Both the position numbers and the translations under genes were made by a program. Under the pieces are notes generated by a model that saw only the letters and a list, made by a program, of their open reading frames with translations, was not told the origin of the DNA and made no database searches. Shown here one piece after another: positions 16,549 to 25,080 of a DNA stretch of 64,000 nucleotides. The stretch covers positions 173,949 to 237,948 of the forward strand of contig NZ_JABEQM010000007.1 in assembly GCF_014174155.1 (NCBI RefSeq), in the 5' to 3' direction. The stretch comes from Gluconacetobacter tumulisoli. Lineage in GTDB: Bacteria; Pseudomonadota; Alphaproteobacteria; Acetobacterales; Acetobacteraceae. Positions within the stretch are counted from its first letter, which is position 1. Each line of letters begins with the position of its first letter.

Positions 16549-18624
16549 ATGGACATGGCGTTCCTGACGGATTCATCGCTGTTCCTCTGCCAGGTGCCGG
16601 TCGGCCTTGCCCCGGCCTCGATCCTGCCTGACCATTTCGTCTGTCTTCTGGATCGTGCCGGAAACGTCACGGGCTGGAGTGCGGATGCCGAGCGGATCTC
16701 GGGCTATCGGGCGGCCGATATCCTCGGCCGACCCTTTTCCGATCTCTTTCCGTCCGACCAGGGCGGGACAGGCTTGCCGTCGCAGGCGCAGGAGGCCGCG
16801 TGGGACAGGGGCCGGGGCGAACGGACCGGCGTGGTCGGGCGCAAGGATGGCAGCCGTTTCCGCGCGCATGTCGTTGTCCATGCCTTTACCGACGACCCGG
16901 GCGAGCCGACGGCCGGGGCCGTTGCCCTCATCCGCGACCTGACCGTCCGGAAGCTGCCGACCGGCGCGCACTGCCCGGTGGATACGACGCTGGACATTAT
17001 TCTGCGAAAAATGTCCGAAGGGGTTGCGTTATTTGGAACCGACCGCGGGCTTGTCTATTGCAATGCCCGCTTCGGCGCCATTCTCGGCCTGCCGGAGGAC
17101 TGTCTTCGGCATGGGACGTCCTGCGACCAGGTGCTGGCCGACGTGGTGGGCGTCCCCGGCAACGGGGGCGAGGCGCTGGCCGTGCACCAGGACCGTGCCC
17201 CGGGGCCGGAGGGGTTGCGCGACTGGACGATCGAAACCCGGCGCCTGGATCGTTCGGTCCTTCTGTCGTGTTTCGCGCTGCCGGACGGCCGGCATGTGGT
17301 GACCTGCGACGACATGACCCCCCGGCGGCAGGCGGAAGGCCGTGCTACCTATCTCGAACAGCATGATACGGTGACGGCCCTTGCCAACCTGCATGGCTTG
17401 CAGCGGCACCTGAACCTGCATTGCGCGCGGCCGGAAAGCCGGTTTTCCGTCTTTTATTTCGACCTTTTCGGATTCAAGCGCGTCAACAACACGATGGGAC
17501 ACGCGGCAGGCGACGAACTGCTGCGGATCGCCGCCGGTCGTGTGCGGGCGATCCTGGGACAATCCGACCTGGGCGCGCATATCCGCGGCAACAAATTTGC
17601 GATCGTCGTGCATTCGGCCCAGGACGAGGCCGGGATCCATGCCCTGGCGCACCGCCTGCGCACCGCCCTGACGCGACCGATTGCCGTTCTGGGGCATGAG
17701 GTCACGGTCGGTGTCGGCATCGGCATCGTTCGCTTCCCGATGGACGGCGCGGATCGCGACACCCTGATGTGGAATGCGGACATCGCGCTCCAGCACGCCA
17801 AGGATGGGGATGCCAGCCGCATCCGTTTCTACGATCCGGACATGGACACGGCGCGGCGCCTGCGCATGGACCTGGAGCGCGACCTGCGCCTTGCGCTGGA
17901 GCGGGACGAATTCATCCTGCATTACCAGCCGTTCCTGAATCTCCAGACCAACCGGATCATCGGTTTCGAGGCCCTGATTCGCTGGCGCCACCCCACGCGC
18001 GGCCTGGTGGCGCCCGGGGACTTCATCCCTGTCGCGGAAAGCATGGGCCTGATGTACGACATCGGCGTCTGGACGCTGGACGCCGCATGCCGCGAGGCGG
18101 TCGGATGGCCGGCGGATACCGTCATCTCGGTCAATGTGTCGGCGGCCCAGTTCCGGCATGGTGGGCTGGTCGAAACCGTGAAGCTGGCCCTGGCGTGTTC
18201 GGGACTGGATGCGACGCGGCTGGAACTGGAAATTACCGAAACCGCGATGATCGACGACGTGCCCCATGCGGGCCGCGTGCTGCGCCAGATGCGCGACATG
18301 GGGGTGCAGATCGCACTGGACGATTTCGGGACGGGCTATTCCTCCCTCAGCTTCCTCCATAGCCTGCCCTTCACCCGGATCAAGATCGACCGCAGTTTCA
18401 TCCGCGACATGGGCAACGGCATGGGGGACGGCGGGGCGATCGTCCGGGCGATCACCGGCCTGTGCGGCAGCCTGGGCGTCGTGGCGACCGCCGAGGGGGT
18501 GGAGACGCAGGAACAGTTCGATTACCTGAAACAGGTGAAATGTTCCGAAATCCAGGGATTTTTCTTCAGTCGTCCCTGTCCGGCGGCGGAGGCGCGGAAG
18601 CTTCTGGAGGTCCGGCAGGATTAG
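16549..18624 (+). CDS. PAS-PAS-GGDEF(degenerate)-EAL protein, c-di-GMP phosphodiesterase candidate
   Basis: A 691-residue cytosolic signalling protein. Two PAS-like sensor domains lie at about residues 25-135 (GWSADAERISGYRAADILGR) and 150-260. The GGDEF domain at about 275-425 has the five-residue active-site motif replaced by R-G-N-K-F (residues 346-350), so cyclase activity is not expected. The EAL domain at about 440-685 is complete: the EAL motif at 474-476, SVNVSAAQF, LELEITETAM, LDDFGTGYSSLSFLHSLP, IKIDRSFI, ATAEGVETQEQ and EIQGFFFSRP keep the metal ligands and loop 6. Hydrolysis of c-di-GMP is therefore predicted. In acetic acid bacteria c-di-GMP activates cellulose synthase. The stop overlaps the convergent AraC gene by 4 nt. 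Confidence 0.9.
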   Translation: MDMAFLTDSSLFLCQVPVGLAPASILPDHFVCLLDRAGNVTGWSADAERISGYRAADILGRPFSDLFPSDQGGTGLPSQAQEAAWDRGRGERTGVVGRKDGSRFRAHVVVHAFTDDPGEPTAGAVALIRDLTVRKLPTGAHCPVDTTLDIILRKMSEGVALFGTDRGLVYCNARFGAILGLPEDCLRHGTSCDQVLADVVGVPGNGGEALAVHQDRAPGPEGLRDWTIETRRLDRSVLLSCFALPDGRHVVTCDDMTPRRQAEGRATYLEQHDTVTALANLHGLQRHLNLHCARPESRFSVFYFDLFGFKRVNNTMGHAAGDELLRIAAGRVRAILGQSDLGAHIRGNKFAIVVHSAQDEAGIHALAHRLRTALTRPIAVLGHEVTVGVGIGIVRFPMDGADRDTLMWNADIALQHAKDGDASRIRFYDPDMDTARRLRMDLERDLRLALERDEFILHYQPFLNLQTNRIIGFEALIRWRHPTRGLVAPGDFIPVAESMGLMYDIGVWTLDAACREAVGWPADTVISVNVSAAQFRHGGLVETVKLALACSGLDATRLELEITETAMIDDVPHAGRVLRQMRDMGVQIALDDFGTGYSSLSFLHSLPFTRIKIDRSFIRDMGNGMGDGGAIVRAITGLCGSLGVVATAEGVETQEQFDYLKQVKCSEIQGFFFSRPCPAAEARKLLEVRQD

Positions 18625-19528
18625 GAAGGGGGATGGCCGCCGTCGGACGTGCGTCCGTGATGGCGGGCATATTCGGTGGGGGTCAGCCCGGTCTGCGCCC
18701 GGAAGCGGGCGGTCAGGTGGCTATGGCTGCTGAAGCCGCACAGGGCGGCGATCCGTGACGGGGGCCAGCCTGTGCGCAGCAGGGTCCGGGCGCGTTCGAT
18801 CCGTCGGCGCGTCACGAAGGCATGCGGCGTCTCGCCGTGCGATTGGCGAAACGCGCGCACGAAATGAAAGCTGCTCAACCCCGCCGCCCCGGCCAGATCG
18901 TCGATGGATGGGGACGGTCCATGTGGGCATCGACCAGCGCCTCGACCCGGCGGAATGCCGCCATGGACAGGCCGCCCCGGCGTGGCAGGTCGGGGCGCCG
19001 GTCGGTCATGTGGGCCAGCAGGCGCGCCACGAGGCCCGTCGCCGCCTGGCTGACCGCCACCCGGTCCGCGGGAAGCGCCCAATGAAGCGGCAGGATGGCG
19101 GACCGCACCACATCCTCGATCCGGCCGTCCCTGAAATAGGCGTCCTCGCGCAGGGTGACGCGGGCGGGGTCCATGTCGAACATTTCGCATGTCGCGCGAT
19201 CGAAGGCCTGCGGCGCGATATAGAGATGGAACATCCGGACCGGCCCGTTGACGTCCCAGTCGCTGGTCGCCCGGGCGGGCATCAGGCACAGATCGCCCGC
19301 GCCGTTGCTGCATTTCCATCCGCCGTCCAGCCGTTTGCGAAAACCCATGCCATGTTCAAGATAGAGGCTGAGGGTATGGTGGTTGGGGGTATCGTACCGG
19401 GTGAACGCGGTCTCGTTCCGGTCCCAGACCGCGATGGCCAGTCCGTCGCCGATCTGCGCCGACGCCTGCAGCGAGACGCCGGCGTCGCGCAGGCACCGAA
19501 AGACGGTCAGGTCGGACAGGCTGGTCAT
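18621..19528 (-). pseudogene. AraC-family transcriptional regulator, frameshifted
   Basis: Two adjacent frames together encode one AraC regulator of about 302 residues. The first (ATG at 19528, MTSLSDLTVFRCLRDAGVSL) covers the N-terminal sensor domain and the start of the first helix-turn-helix, then runs into a stop near 18875. The second frame continues as SIDDLAGAAGLSSFHFVRAF, IERARTLLRTGWPPSRIAAL and CGFSSHSHLTARFRAQTGLT, the second helix-turn-helix, ending at 18621. The frames join at about 18900-18915, where minus-strand CCCC occurs. One missing base restores the protein. This may be a true inactivating deletion or a sequencing error. Confidence 0.8.
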
Positions 19529-19725
19529 CGCATGGGATCGGGGTCTGTGATCGGGATCGTGGCGTCCTGTCCCCGACCATACAGCGCCGGCGGGCCGGTT
19601 CAACGACGCGGACCGCAACAAACAGCAGGATCATGACAGCGGCCGGCCGATCCGGACGGCTTTTGCCGCTAGGTAGGCGCGCGGACACCGCCGGGGCGGA
19701 TGTCGCGGCGCGAAAGGGTCCGGCC

Positions 19726-20613
19726 ATGCTTGCCTTGCTGTTCTTCGGTGTCGTCCTGATCTGGGGCACGACCTGGTTCGCCATTCATGTCCAGGTCGGC
19801 GTGACGACCCCACAAACGGCCATTTTCTGGCGTTTTTTCCTGGCGTCCCTGCTGATGGGCGCGTGGCTGTTCCTGTCGGGGCGGCTGCGCCGGGTCCCGC
19901 TGCGGGTTCACGGATGGCTGGCCCCGATGGGGGCGTGCCTGTTTTCCTGCAATTTCCTGGCGATCTACGGGTCCGAAACCTATCTGGCCAGCGGCACCGT
20001 CTCGGTCATCTTCAGCCTGGCGACCCTGTTCAATACGCTCAACCAATGGCTGTTCTTCGGCCATCGCCCCGGACTGCGCAGCGTTCTGGGCGGCGGGATC
20101 GCGATCATGGGTATCGCGTTCCTGACCGGCCTGACGGGTGTCGGCGGCATTTCGCCCATCGGAACGCTGCTGGCCCTGACCGGGACGTTCCTGTTTTCCT
20201 GCGGCAACATGCTCTCTCGCCGGGCCGTGGCGTCGGGCGTCGACCTGCCGAATGCGGTCTTTCGCGGCATGGTGTGGGGGAGCCTGTTCCTGGCCGTCCG
20301 GCTTCTGGCGGGTGGATCGTCCCTTGCCGGATCGACCGATCCCGCGTGGATCGGGGCATTGCTGTATCTTGCGGTCCCCGGATCGGTGGTGGCGTTCCTG
20401 GCCTATCTGCATCTGGTGCACCGGATCGGTGCGGACCGCGCGGCCTATACCACCATCCTGTCGCCCGTCGTCGCGCTGCTGATCTCGGTCGTCTGCGAAG
20501 GGACCCGTTGGACATCGGGCATGACGACCGGAGTGGTCCTGATCCTGCTGGGCAACCTGGTCACGTTCGCGCCGCTTAGGCGGCTGCGTGTTCCCATGCC
20601 GGCCCGATCATAA
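19726..20613 (+). CDS. EamA/DMT-family transporter
   Basis: A 295-residue protein with ten predicted membrane helices arranged as two EamA repeats. Repeat 1 begins LLFFGVVLIWGTTWFAIHVQ and includes FWRFFLASLLMGAWL; repeat 2 begins GISPIGTLLALTGTFLFSCG. Members export metabolites such as amino acids or act as drug/metabolite pumps; no substrate is indicated. ATG 19726 has GAAAGGG upstream; the open frame to 19633 adds only polar, non-conserved sequence. It is divergent from the broken AraC gene (197 nt apart), so that regulator may once have controlled it, which is inference. Confidence 0.88.
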   Translation: MLALLFFGVVLIWGTTWFAIHVQVGVTTPQTAIFWRFFLASLLMGAWLFLSGRLRRVPLRVHGWLAPMGACLFSCNFLAIYGSETYLASGTVSVIFSLATLFNTLNQWLFFGHRPGLRSVLGGGIAIMGIAFLTGLTGVGGISPIGTLLALTGTFLFSCGNMLSRRAVASGVDLPNAVFRGMVWGSLFLAVRLLAGGSSLAGSTDPAWIGALLYLAVPGSVVAFLAYLHLVHRIGADRAAYTTILSPVVALLISVVCEGTRWTSGMTTGVVLILLGNLVTFAPLRRLRVPMPARS

Positions 20614-20645
20614 GGGGGCTGTTGGAAAAGGCCTTTTCAAGACGG
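20612..20645. repeat. Family B-like palindromic end
   Basis: GGGGGCTGTTGGAAAAGGCCTTTTC contains the 14-bp perfect palindrome GAAAAGGCCTTTTC (20625-20638). The left part resembles the GGCTGTTTCAAAA end of the 8911-9047 element. It starts at the EamA stop codon. Confidence 0.35.
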
Positions 20646-20745
20646 ATTCGAAGGTCGGTGGCGCCGGTACTCTGGATCGGTCCGGCGGATCGTTCCAAAC
20701 TTGTCACGGTCGGACGAACGACGCGGCAATCGGGCAAGGGGCAAT

Positions 20746-22107
20746 ATGGGCAGGCAGGCGGATACGGGCGACATGCCGGTCATGATGTCGTCGATGCTCG
20801 ACGCATTGCCCCTGTCGCGCGCCCATGTCCGCCTGCTGCTGATCGGGGGGCTGGGCTATCTGTTCGATGGGCTGGACGGCTCGTCCCTGGCGTTCTTCCT
20901 ACCGGTCCTGCGCGGGACCTGGCATCTGTCCGGGGTGCAGGCGGGGCTGATCGCCTCCAGCACGTCGCAGGGGTATCTGATCGGGTCGTTCCTGTCGGGC
21001 TTCCTGGCGGACAGGATCGGGCGTCGACGCATCATGATGTCGGCCCTGGCACTGTATTGCGTCGCGTCATGCCTCAGTGCCCTGGCGCAGGATTGGCGGT
21101 GCTATTTCGCCCTGCGCCTGGTCTGCGGCATCGGTACGGGGGCCGAGGCCGTGGTCATCATCCCCTACATCGCCGAATTCCTGCCGGCACGCCTGCGCGG
21201 ACGGCTGTGCGGGGCGGTGGTCGGGTTCTTCTCGTTCGGTTACGTCCTGGCTGCGTGCCTCGGCTTCTTCGTGGTGTCGGCCACGCCGGAGGGGTGGCGC
21301 CTGGTATCGGTGATGACGGGCCTGCCGATCCTGCTGCTGCTGTGGTGGCGGCGCGCGCTGCCGGAATCCCCGCGCTGGCTGGAGATCCGTGGCCGGGATG
21401 CGGAGGCGCGCCTGGTCCTCCAGGCGTTTGCCGGTGGCGGGGCCTGCGATCCGCATCCCCCGGGCCGGCCCCGGGCGGACGGGGGCCGGCCGGTTGGCCC
21501 CGGCGTGTGGTCGGCACCATGGCGATCGCGGGTGCTGCTGTCCGTGTGGCTGTGGACATGGCTCTTCTTCTCTTTCTACGGATTCTTCTCGTGGATTCCG
21601 AGCCTGCTGCTGAAGCGCGGGCTGAATCTGTCCGACAGTTTCGGCCTGTCGCTGCTGATCTTCGCGGCGCAGGTCCCCGGCTATTTCGTGGCGGCCTGGC
21701 TGAATGGCCCGCTGGGGCGGCGGCGGGTGATGATCGGCGCGCTGTCGCTGGCCGCGCTGTCGGCGCTGCTGCTGGTCCGCGCGGAGGGCGTCGCGGGCCT
21801 GCTGGCGGGGGCCATGGGGCTTTCGGCCGGGCTGAACGGGGCGGTCGCGGGTTTGTATGCCTATACGCCCGAACTGTTTCCCACCCGTATCCGTGCGACT
21901 GCGATGGGCCTGGCGTCGGGCATCAGCCGTCTGGGGGCCATCGGCGGCGCGTTCGGCGTCGGCCTGATCGCCGCGCATGGCGGAACGGCCCCGGTCTTCG
22001 CCGTTACCGGCGCGGCGCTGGGGCTGGCGTTGCTGGCGCTGTTCACGATCGCGCCCGAAACCGACAACAGCGCCCTGCCCGAAGAGGATCAGGAGGCCGT
22101 CCGGTAA
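20746..22107 (+). CDS. MFS transporter, metabolite:H+ symporter type
   Basis: A 453-residue, 12-helix major facilitator. Helix 1 carries GLGYLFDGLDGSSLAFFLPV, where the Asp in helix 1 is typical of the metabolite/aromatic-acid symporter groups. The loop 2-3 motif is GFLADRIGRRRIMM, and PESPRWLEIRGR follows helix 6 as in sugar-porter-like families. The second-half motif LNGPLGRRRVMIG is also present. ATG 20746 follows CAAGGGG; the upstream TTG at 20701 is possible but adds polar sequence. Aromatic-acid or dicarboxylate uptake is plausible, but the substrate is not determined. Confidence 0.88.
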   Translation: MGRQADTGDMPVMMSSMLDALPLSRAHVRLLLIGGLGYLFDGLDGSSLAFFLPVLRGTWHLSGVQAGLIASSTSQGYLIGSFLSGFLADRIGRRRIMMSALALYCVASCLSALAQDWRCYFALRLVCGIGTGAEAVVIIPYIAEFLPARLRGRLCGAVVGFFSFGYVLAACLGFFVVSATPEGWRLVSVMTGLPILLLLWWRRALPESPRWLEIRGRDAEARLVLQAFAGGGACDPHPPGRPRADGGRPVGPGVWSAPWRSRVLLSVWLWTWLFFSFYGFFSWIPSLLLKRGLNLSDSFGLSLLIFAAQVPGYFVAAWLNGPLGRRRVMIGALSLAALSALLLVRAEGVAGLLAGAMGLSAGLNGAVAGLYAYTPELFPTRIRATAMGLASGISRLGAIGGAFGVGLIAAHGGTAPVFAVTGAALGLALLALFTIAPETDNSALPEEDQEAVR

Positions 22108-22206
22108 TCCGGCCTTCAGGGTCAGACGGGTTTTGCCGGTTCTCGGGCCAGGGGCATGATAGGGTGTCCGGAGGTCGAACGTTCAGGACCCGGGGAGTGA
22201 AACCGG

Positions 22207-22500
22207 ATGCAAAAATCCCTCTACGCCACCATGCGTGCATTGCCAGGACAGGAGGATCGGCTGGCCGGCCTGCTGCGGGATCTGACGCGTGATGTGCGCG
22301 CTGAACCCGGCTGCGTACGCTTTGTGGTCTACCGCCTGGAAAGCGACCCGGCCTTCTTCCATGTGGAGGAGACCTATCGCGATCCCGCCGCGTTCGAGGC
22401 CCATATCGGCATGGCGCATGGCAAGCGCTTCAACGACGCGATCAAGACCATGGTCGAAGGCGGCGCCTCGACCGTCGTGTTCCTCGATCCGGTCCTGTAG
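22207..22500 (+). CDS. Antibiotic biosynthesis monooxygenase (ABM) domain protein
   Basis: A 97-residue single-domain protein. MQKSLYATMRALPGQEDRLA is followed by LRDLTRDVRAEPGCVRFVVY, FFHVEETYRDPAAFEAHIG, and KRFNDAIKTMVEGG, the full ABM/YgiN layout of a dimeric alpha+beta barrel. Relatives act as quinol monooxygenases or bind small quinones; the length is typical. It stands alone between an MFS gene and a repeat. Confidence 0.85.
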   Translation: MQKSLYATMRALPGQEDRLAGLLRDLTRDVRAEPGCVRFVVYRLESDPAFFHVEETYRDPAAFEAHIGMAHGKRFNDAIKTMVEGGASTVVFLDPVL

Positions 22501-22504
22501 CATT

Positions 22505-22575
22505 CCGTCAGGATCCAGGGGCGATGCCGGGTCCAAGGGGTTTTGCCCCTTGGGCCCGATCAGGGACACGCCTCT
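22505..22575. repeat. Modular hairpin repeat, family A, short copy
   Basis: Five nucleotides after the ABM stop region, GGGTCCAAGGGGTTTTGCCCC pairs as a hairpin continuing CTTGGGCCC. This is the hairpin-3 module of family A without the rest. The remaining gap to 22772 holds no gene I can support, although its base composition is less GC-rich. Confidence 0.55.
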
Positions 22576-22772
22576 CAAATCCGGCCATTGACCAGACGGG
22601 GCGCCGTTCGACGGGCGCGTGTCCGACTGACGGATTTCTTGCTATTTGGCGTCCTGTCGGTGCATATGAAACGCGGAGTTCGAATGGCTCCCGATACAAA
22701 GCCCCCAACGCATCACTTGCTGCATAAGAAAATGTAGTCGGTTCAACTCATGCAAAGCGATGGGGATCCAAT

Positions 22773-22961
22773 ATGCGCGAGAATCAGGACAATTCAGCCC
22801 TCGAGGCGCGCTTGATCATCCTTGAAAAGAACGTCGCCAGGATTCTGGCTCAGCTGGAGCGGCATTCTCTTCCGGAGATATATAGAAACACCCGTCTTTT
22901 ATCTCAAACGGTCGAGAGTATGTCAGGGACGATGCGATTCCTGGCCAACCGGACGAGGTAG
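22773..22961 (+). CDS. Small coiled-coil protein (62 aa)
   Basis: A 62-residue polar protein whose central part, LEARLIILEKNVARILAQLE, is a short heptad coiled coil with hydrophobic a/d positions, ending in a basic tail (RFLANRTR). GGGGAT lies about 9 nt before the ATG. Codon use is much less GC-biased than in its neighbours (ATATATAG, TTTTATC stretches), which suggests a recent arrival. It lies 75 nt from the end of tRNA-Arg. I do not recognise the family; phage or plasmid small proteins of this kind exist. Confidence 0.5.
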   Translation: MRENQDNSALEARLIILEKNVARILAQLERHSLPEIYRNTRLLSQTVESMSGTMRFLANRTR

Positions 22962-23036
22962 GTGCGAACACCCGTTCCCTGACGGGTGGAACGATCCATC
23001 CGACCGATTGATACCATGCGGAAATTTCAAGGAGAT

Positions 23037-23113
23037 TGGCGCACCCGAAAGGACTCGAACCTCTAACCCCCAGATTCGTAGTCTGGTGCTCTATCCAATT
23101 GAGCTACGGGTGC
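23037..23113 (-). tRNA. tRNA-Arg (anticodon ACG)
   Basis: The minus strand folds as a full cloverleaf: acceptor GCACCCG/CGGGTGC, D arm with AGCTCAATTGGATAGAGC, anticodon stem CCAGA/TCTGG around CTACGAA, and T arm GGTTCGAGTCC. The anticodon ACG (inosine-modified to ICG) reads CGU, CGC and CGA. The 3' CCA is encoded, giving 77 nt. Confidence 0.97.
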
Positions 23114-23199
23114 GCTGTGGGGCGCTGTGTAACCGAGTGTCGGGGAAACGACAACCCCTTCCGGTAATTTTTTTATCGGGGGCCGGTCGGTATCCGACG

Positions 23200-23724
23200 T
23201 CATGGGGCCATGCCGCCGCGCGTGGTGGTCGCATGGCCCAGAAGGCCGCGCAGCAGGGCGCCGATGTCGGGGCCGGGCGCGTCGCCCGGCGGCAGGCGGT
23301 GGTAGATCGCATCGGCGCGCGCGGCCGGAGTGCCCTCCACGGTGACCAGTCCCTGGACGAAGACCAGGCTGCGCGTGATGCGCAGCGTCTCGGCCCGCAA
23401 TTCGACCCATACGCCACGGGGTACCGGCGCCATGAAATCCAGGCCCAGCGACACCGTCGGCAGGAAGCCCCCCTGCAAATCCTCGCGGAACAGGGCGGCC
23501 ATTGCCAGGTAGGCGTCGCAGACGCCGGCCAGCTTCCCGCCATGGCAGAGGCCCGCCCGATTGCAGCAGGACGGCGTGACGCGGAACCCGCCGACCAGTT
23601 GCCCGGCCTCCACGCCGACCAGGAAGCCGCCGGACACGGCATCGAACCCGCCGGGGGCCAGGTCGGGCACGGCGACGAAGCCCGGCGGGGGCGGCGGAAA
23701 ATCCGTCTCGGGGCCGGGGGTCAT
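23200..23724 (-). CDS. PaaI-type hotdog-fold thioesterase
   Basis: A 174-residue protein with the 4HBT/PaaI pattern: CCNRAGLCHGGKLAGVCDAYLA forms the central hotdog helix region, where His-Gly-Gly is the usual substrate-binding turn (given here as NRAGLCHGGKLAGVCDAY), followed by TVSLGLDFMAPVPRGVWVEL and SLVFVQGLVTVEG. It likely hydrolyses an acyl-CoA; the specific substrate is unknown. The frame is open upstream; the ATG at 23724 keeps the family length. It stands downstream of, and in the same direction as, nothing closely coupled. Confidence 0.8.
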   Translation of the reverse strand: MTPGPETDFPPPPPGFVAVPDLAPGGFDAVSGGFLVGVEAGQLVGGFRVTPSCCNRAGLCHGGKLAGVCDAYLAMAALFREDLQGGFLPTVSLGLDFMAPVPRGVWVELRAETLRITRSLVFVQGLVTVEGTPAARADAIYHRLPPGDAPGPDIGALLRGLLGHATTTRGGMAP

Positions 23725-23907
23725 GATCCGGTCCCCGTGTCCGGACGACGGGTGCGGGCAGGGGCGGCGGGGATGGTCATGGGTGCGCTCTCCCGGCGGG
23801 ATCTCCGGTTCATGCCGCATTACGCCGCAGGTCCGCCCCCGGATGCCGGATGGCAGGAAAACACCGGAAAACAATCCGTGACCGCAGGTTCTCCGTACGG
23901 GCCGGAA

Positions 23908-25080
23908 TCAGGAACCCGGAAGCAGGGCCCGCGCGGCCGCCGTGGCGACGTCGTGGCGCAGGCGCACGACGCTGTGGCCGCCCTCGGGATGCACCCGGTT
24001 CGTCAGGATCAGGACATAGCTGTCGCTGCCCGGATCCAGCCACAGCGATGTTCCGGTGAAGCCGGTATGGCCGAACGACCCCACCGGGAAGACGTCGCCG
24101 CGCGGCGTGGAATAATGGGTGTGGATGTCCCATCCCAGGCCGCGCAGGTCCTGCTGGCCGGGGGGCTGCTGCGGCGTGGTCATCAGCACCAGGGTCTCGG
24201 GCTTCAGCGGATAGGCGCTGGGCCGTCCGGCGCGGCGATCCAGCAGTGCCTGGGCATAGACCGCCATGTCGGCGGCATCCGAGAACAGGCCGGCATGGCC
24301 CGCGACGCCGCCCATGCGCCGCGAGGTGGGATCGTGGACAACGCCGCGCAGCATGACATGGTGGTCGTCGAACTGCGTCGGCGCGATGGACGGCCGCCAG
24401 GCGGGCGGCGGCAGGAAGCGCGAGCGCGCCATGCCCAGCGGGTCCAGGACCCGGGTCTGGACGTAATGGTCCAGCGTATCGTGCGAAAAATGCTGCACCA
24501 GCAGGCCCAGCGTGACGAAATTGATGTCGCTGTAGACGAATCGTTCGCCCGCCGGGTGGTCGGGGCGGGTGTCCATGACCCGGCGAATGGCTTCGTCGCA
24601 GCCGCTCCAGGGCGTGGACAGGTCCAGGTCGGGCGGCAGGCCGGAATAATGCGTCAGCAGATGGCGGATCGTGATCGCCGCCTTTCCGTTCCGGGCGAAG
24701 TCCGGCAGGTAGCGGCAGACGGGGTCGTCCAGCCGGAAGGCCCCGGCCTCGTGGAACTGCATGACCGCGACGGCGGTCGCGACCGGCTTGGTCAGCGACG
24801 CCATGTCGTAGAGCGTGCCTTCGTCCAGCGGCTCGATCGCCGGGACCAGGGCGCGGCGCCCATAGGCGCGATGATGGACGATCCGGCCGCCATGGCCGAT
24901 GACGACGACGGCTCCGGGGGTCTGCCCGTCGGCGATCGCACGGTCCACCAGCCGGTCGACCGGGGTGAAGTCGGCGGGGGCGAGCGGGCCGGTGCGGCCC
25001 GCCGCGCAGCCGCCCGCCATCCCGGCCCCGCCGGCGGCCAGCATCAGGCGCAGCATGGTCCGTCGGCTGGATCCGGTCAT
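23908..25080 (-). CDS. Beta-lactamase-fold serine hydrolase, Tat-exported lipoprotein candidate
   Basis: A 390-residue hydrolase. The N terminus has SSRRTMLRLMLAAGG, a twin-arginine signal, ending in the lipobox-like AGGC, so export by Tat and lipid attachment are likely. Catalytic motifs of the class C/PBP4-like group are SLTK (nucleophile Ser, in DMASLTKPVATAV), YSD (FVYSDINFVTLG) and HTG (SFGHTGFTGTS). The start overlaps the symporter stop (ATGA), so the two are coupled. Related hydrolases next to SSS or muropeptide permeases occur in cell-wall recycling loci, and a peptidoglycan-derived substrate is a reasonable inference. Esterase activity is also possible. Confidence 0.88.
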   Translation of the reverse strand: MTGSSRRTMLRLMLAAGGAGMAGGCAAGRTGPLAPADFTPVDRLVDRAIADGQTPGAVVVIGHGGRIVHHRAYGRRALVPAIEPLDEGTLYDMASLTKPVATAVAVMQFHEAGAFRLDDPVCRYLPDFARNGKAAITIRHLLTHYSGLPPDLDLSTPWSGCDEAIRRVMDTRPDHPAGERFVYSDINFVTLGLLVQHFSHDTLDHYVQTRVLDPLGMARSRFLPPPAWRPSIAPTQFDDHHVMLRGVVHDPTSRRMGGVAGHAGLFSDAADMAVYAQALLDRRAGRPSAYPLKPETLVLMTTPQQPPGQQDLRGLGWDIHTHYSTPRGDVFPVGSFGHTGFTGTSLWLDPGSDSYVLILTNRVHPEGGHSVVRLRHDVATAAARALLPGS

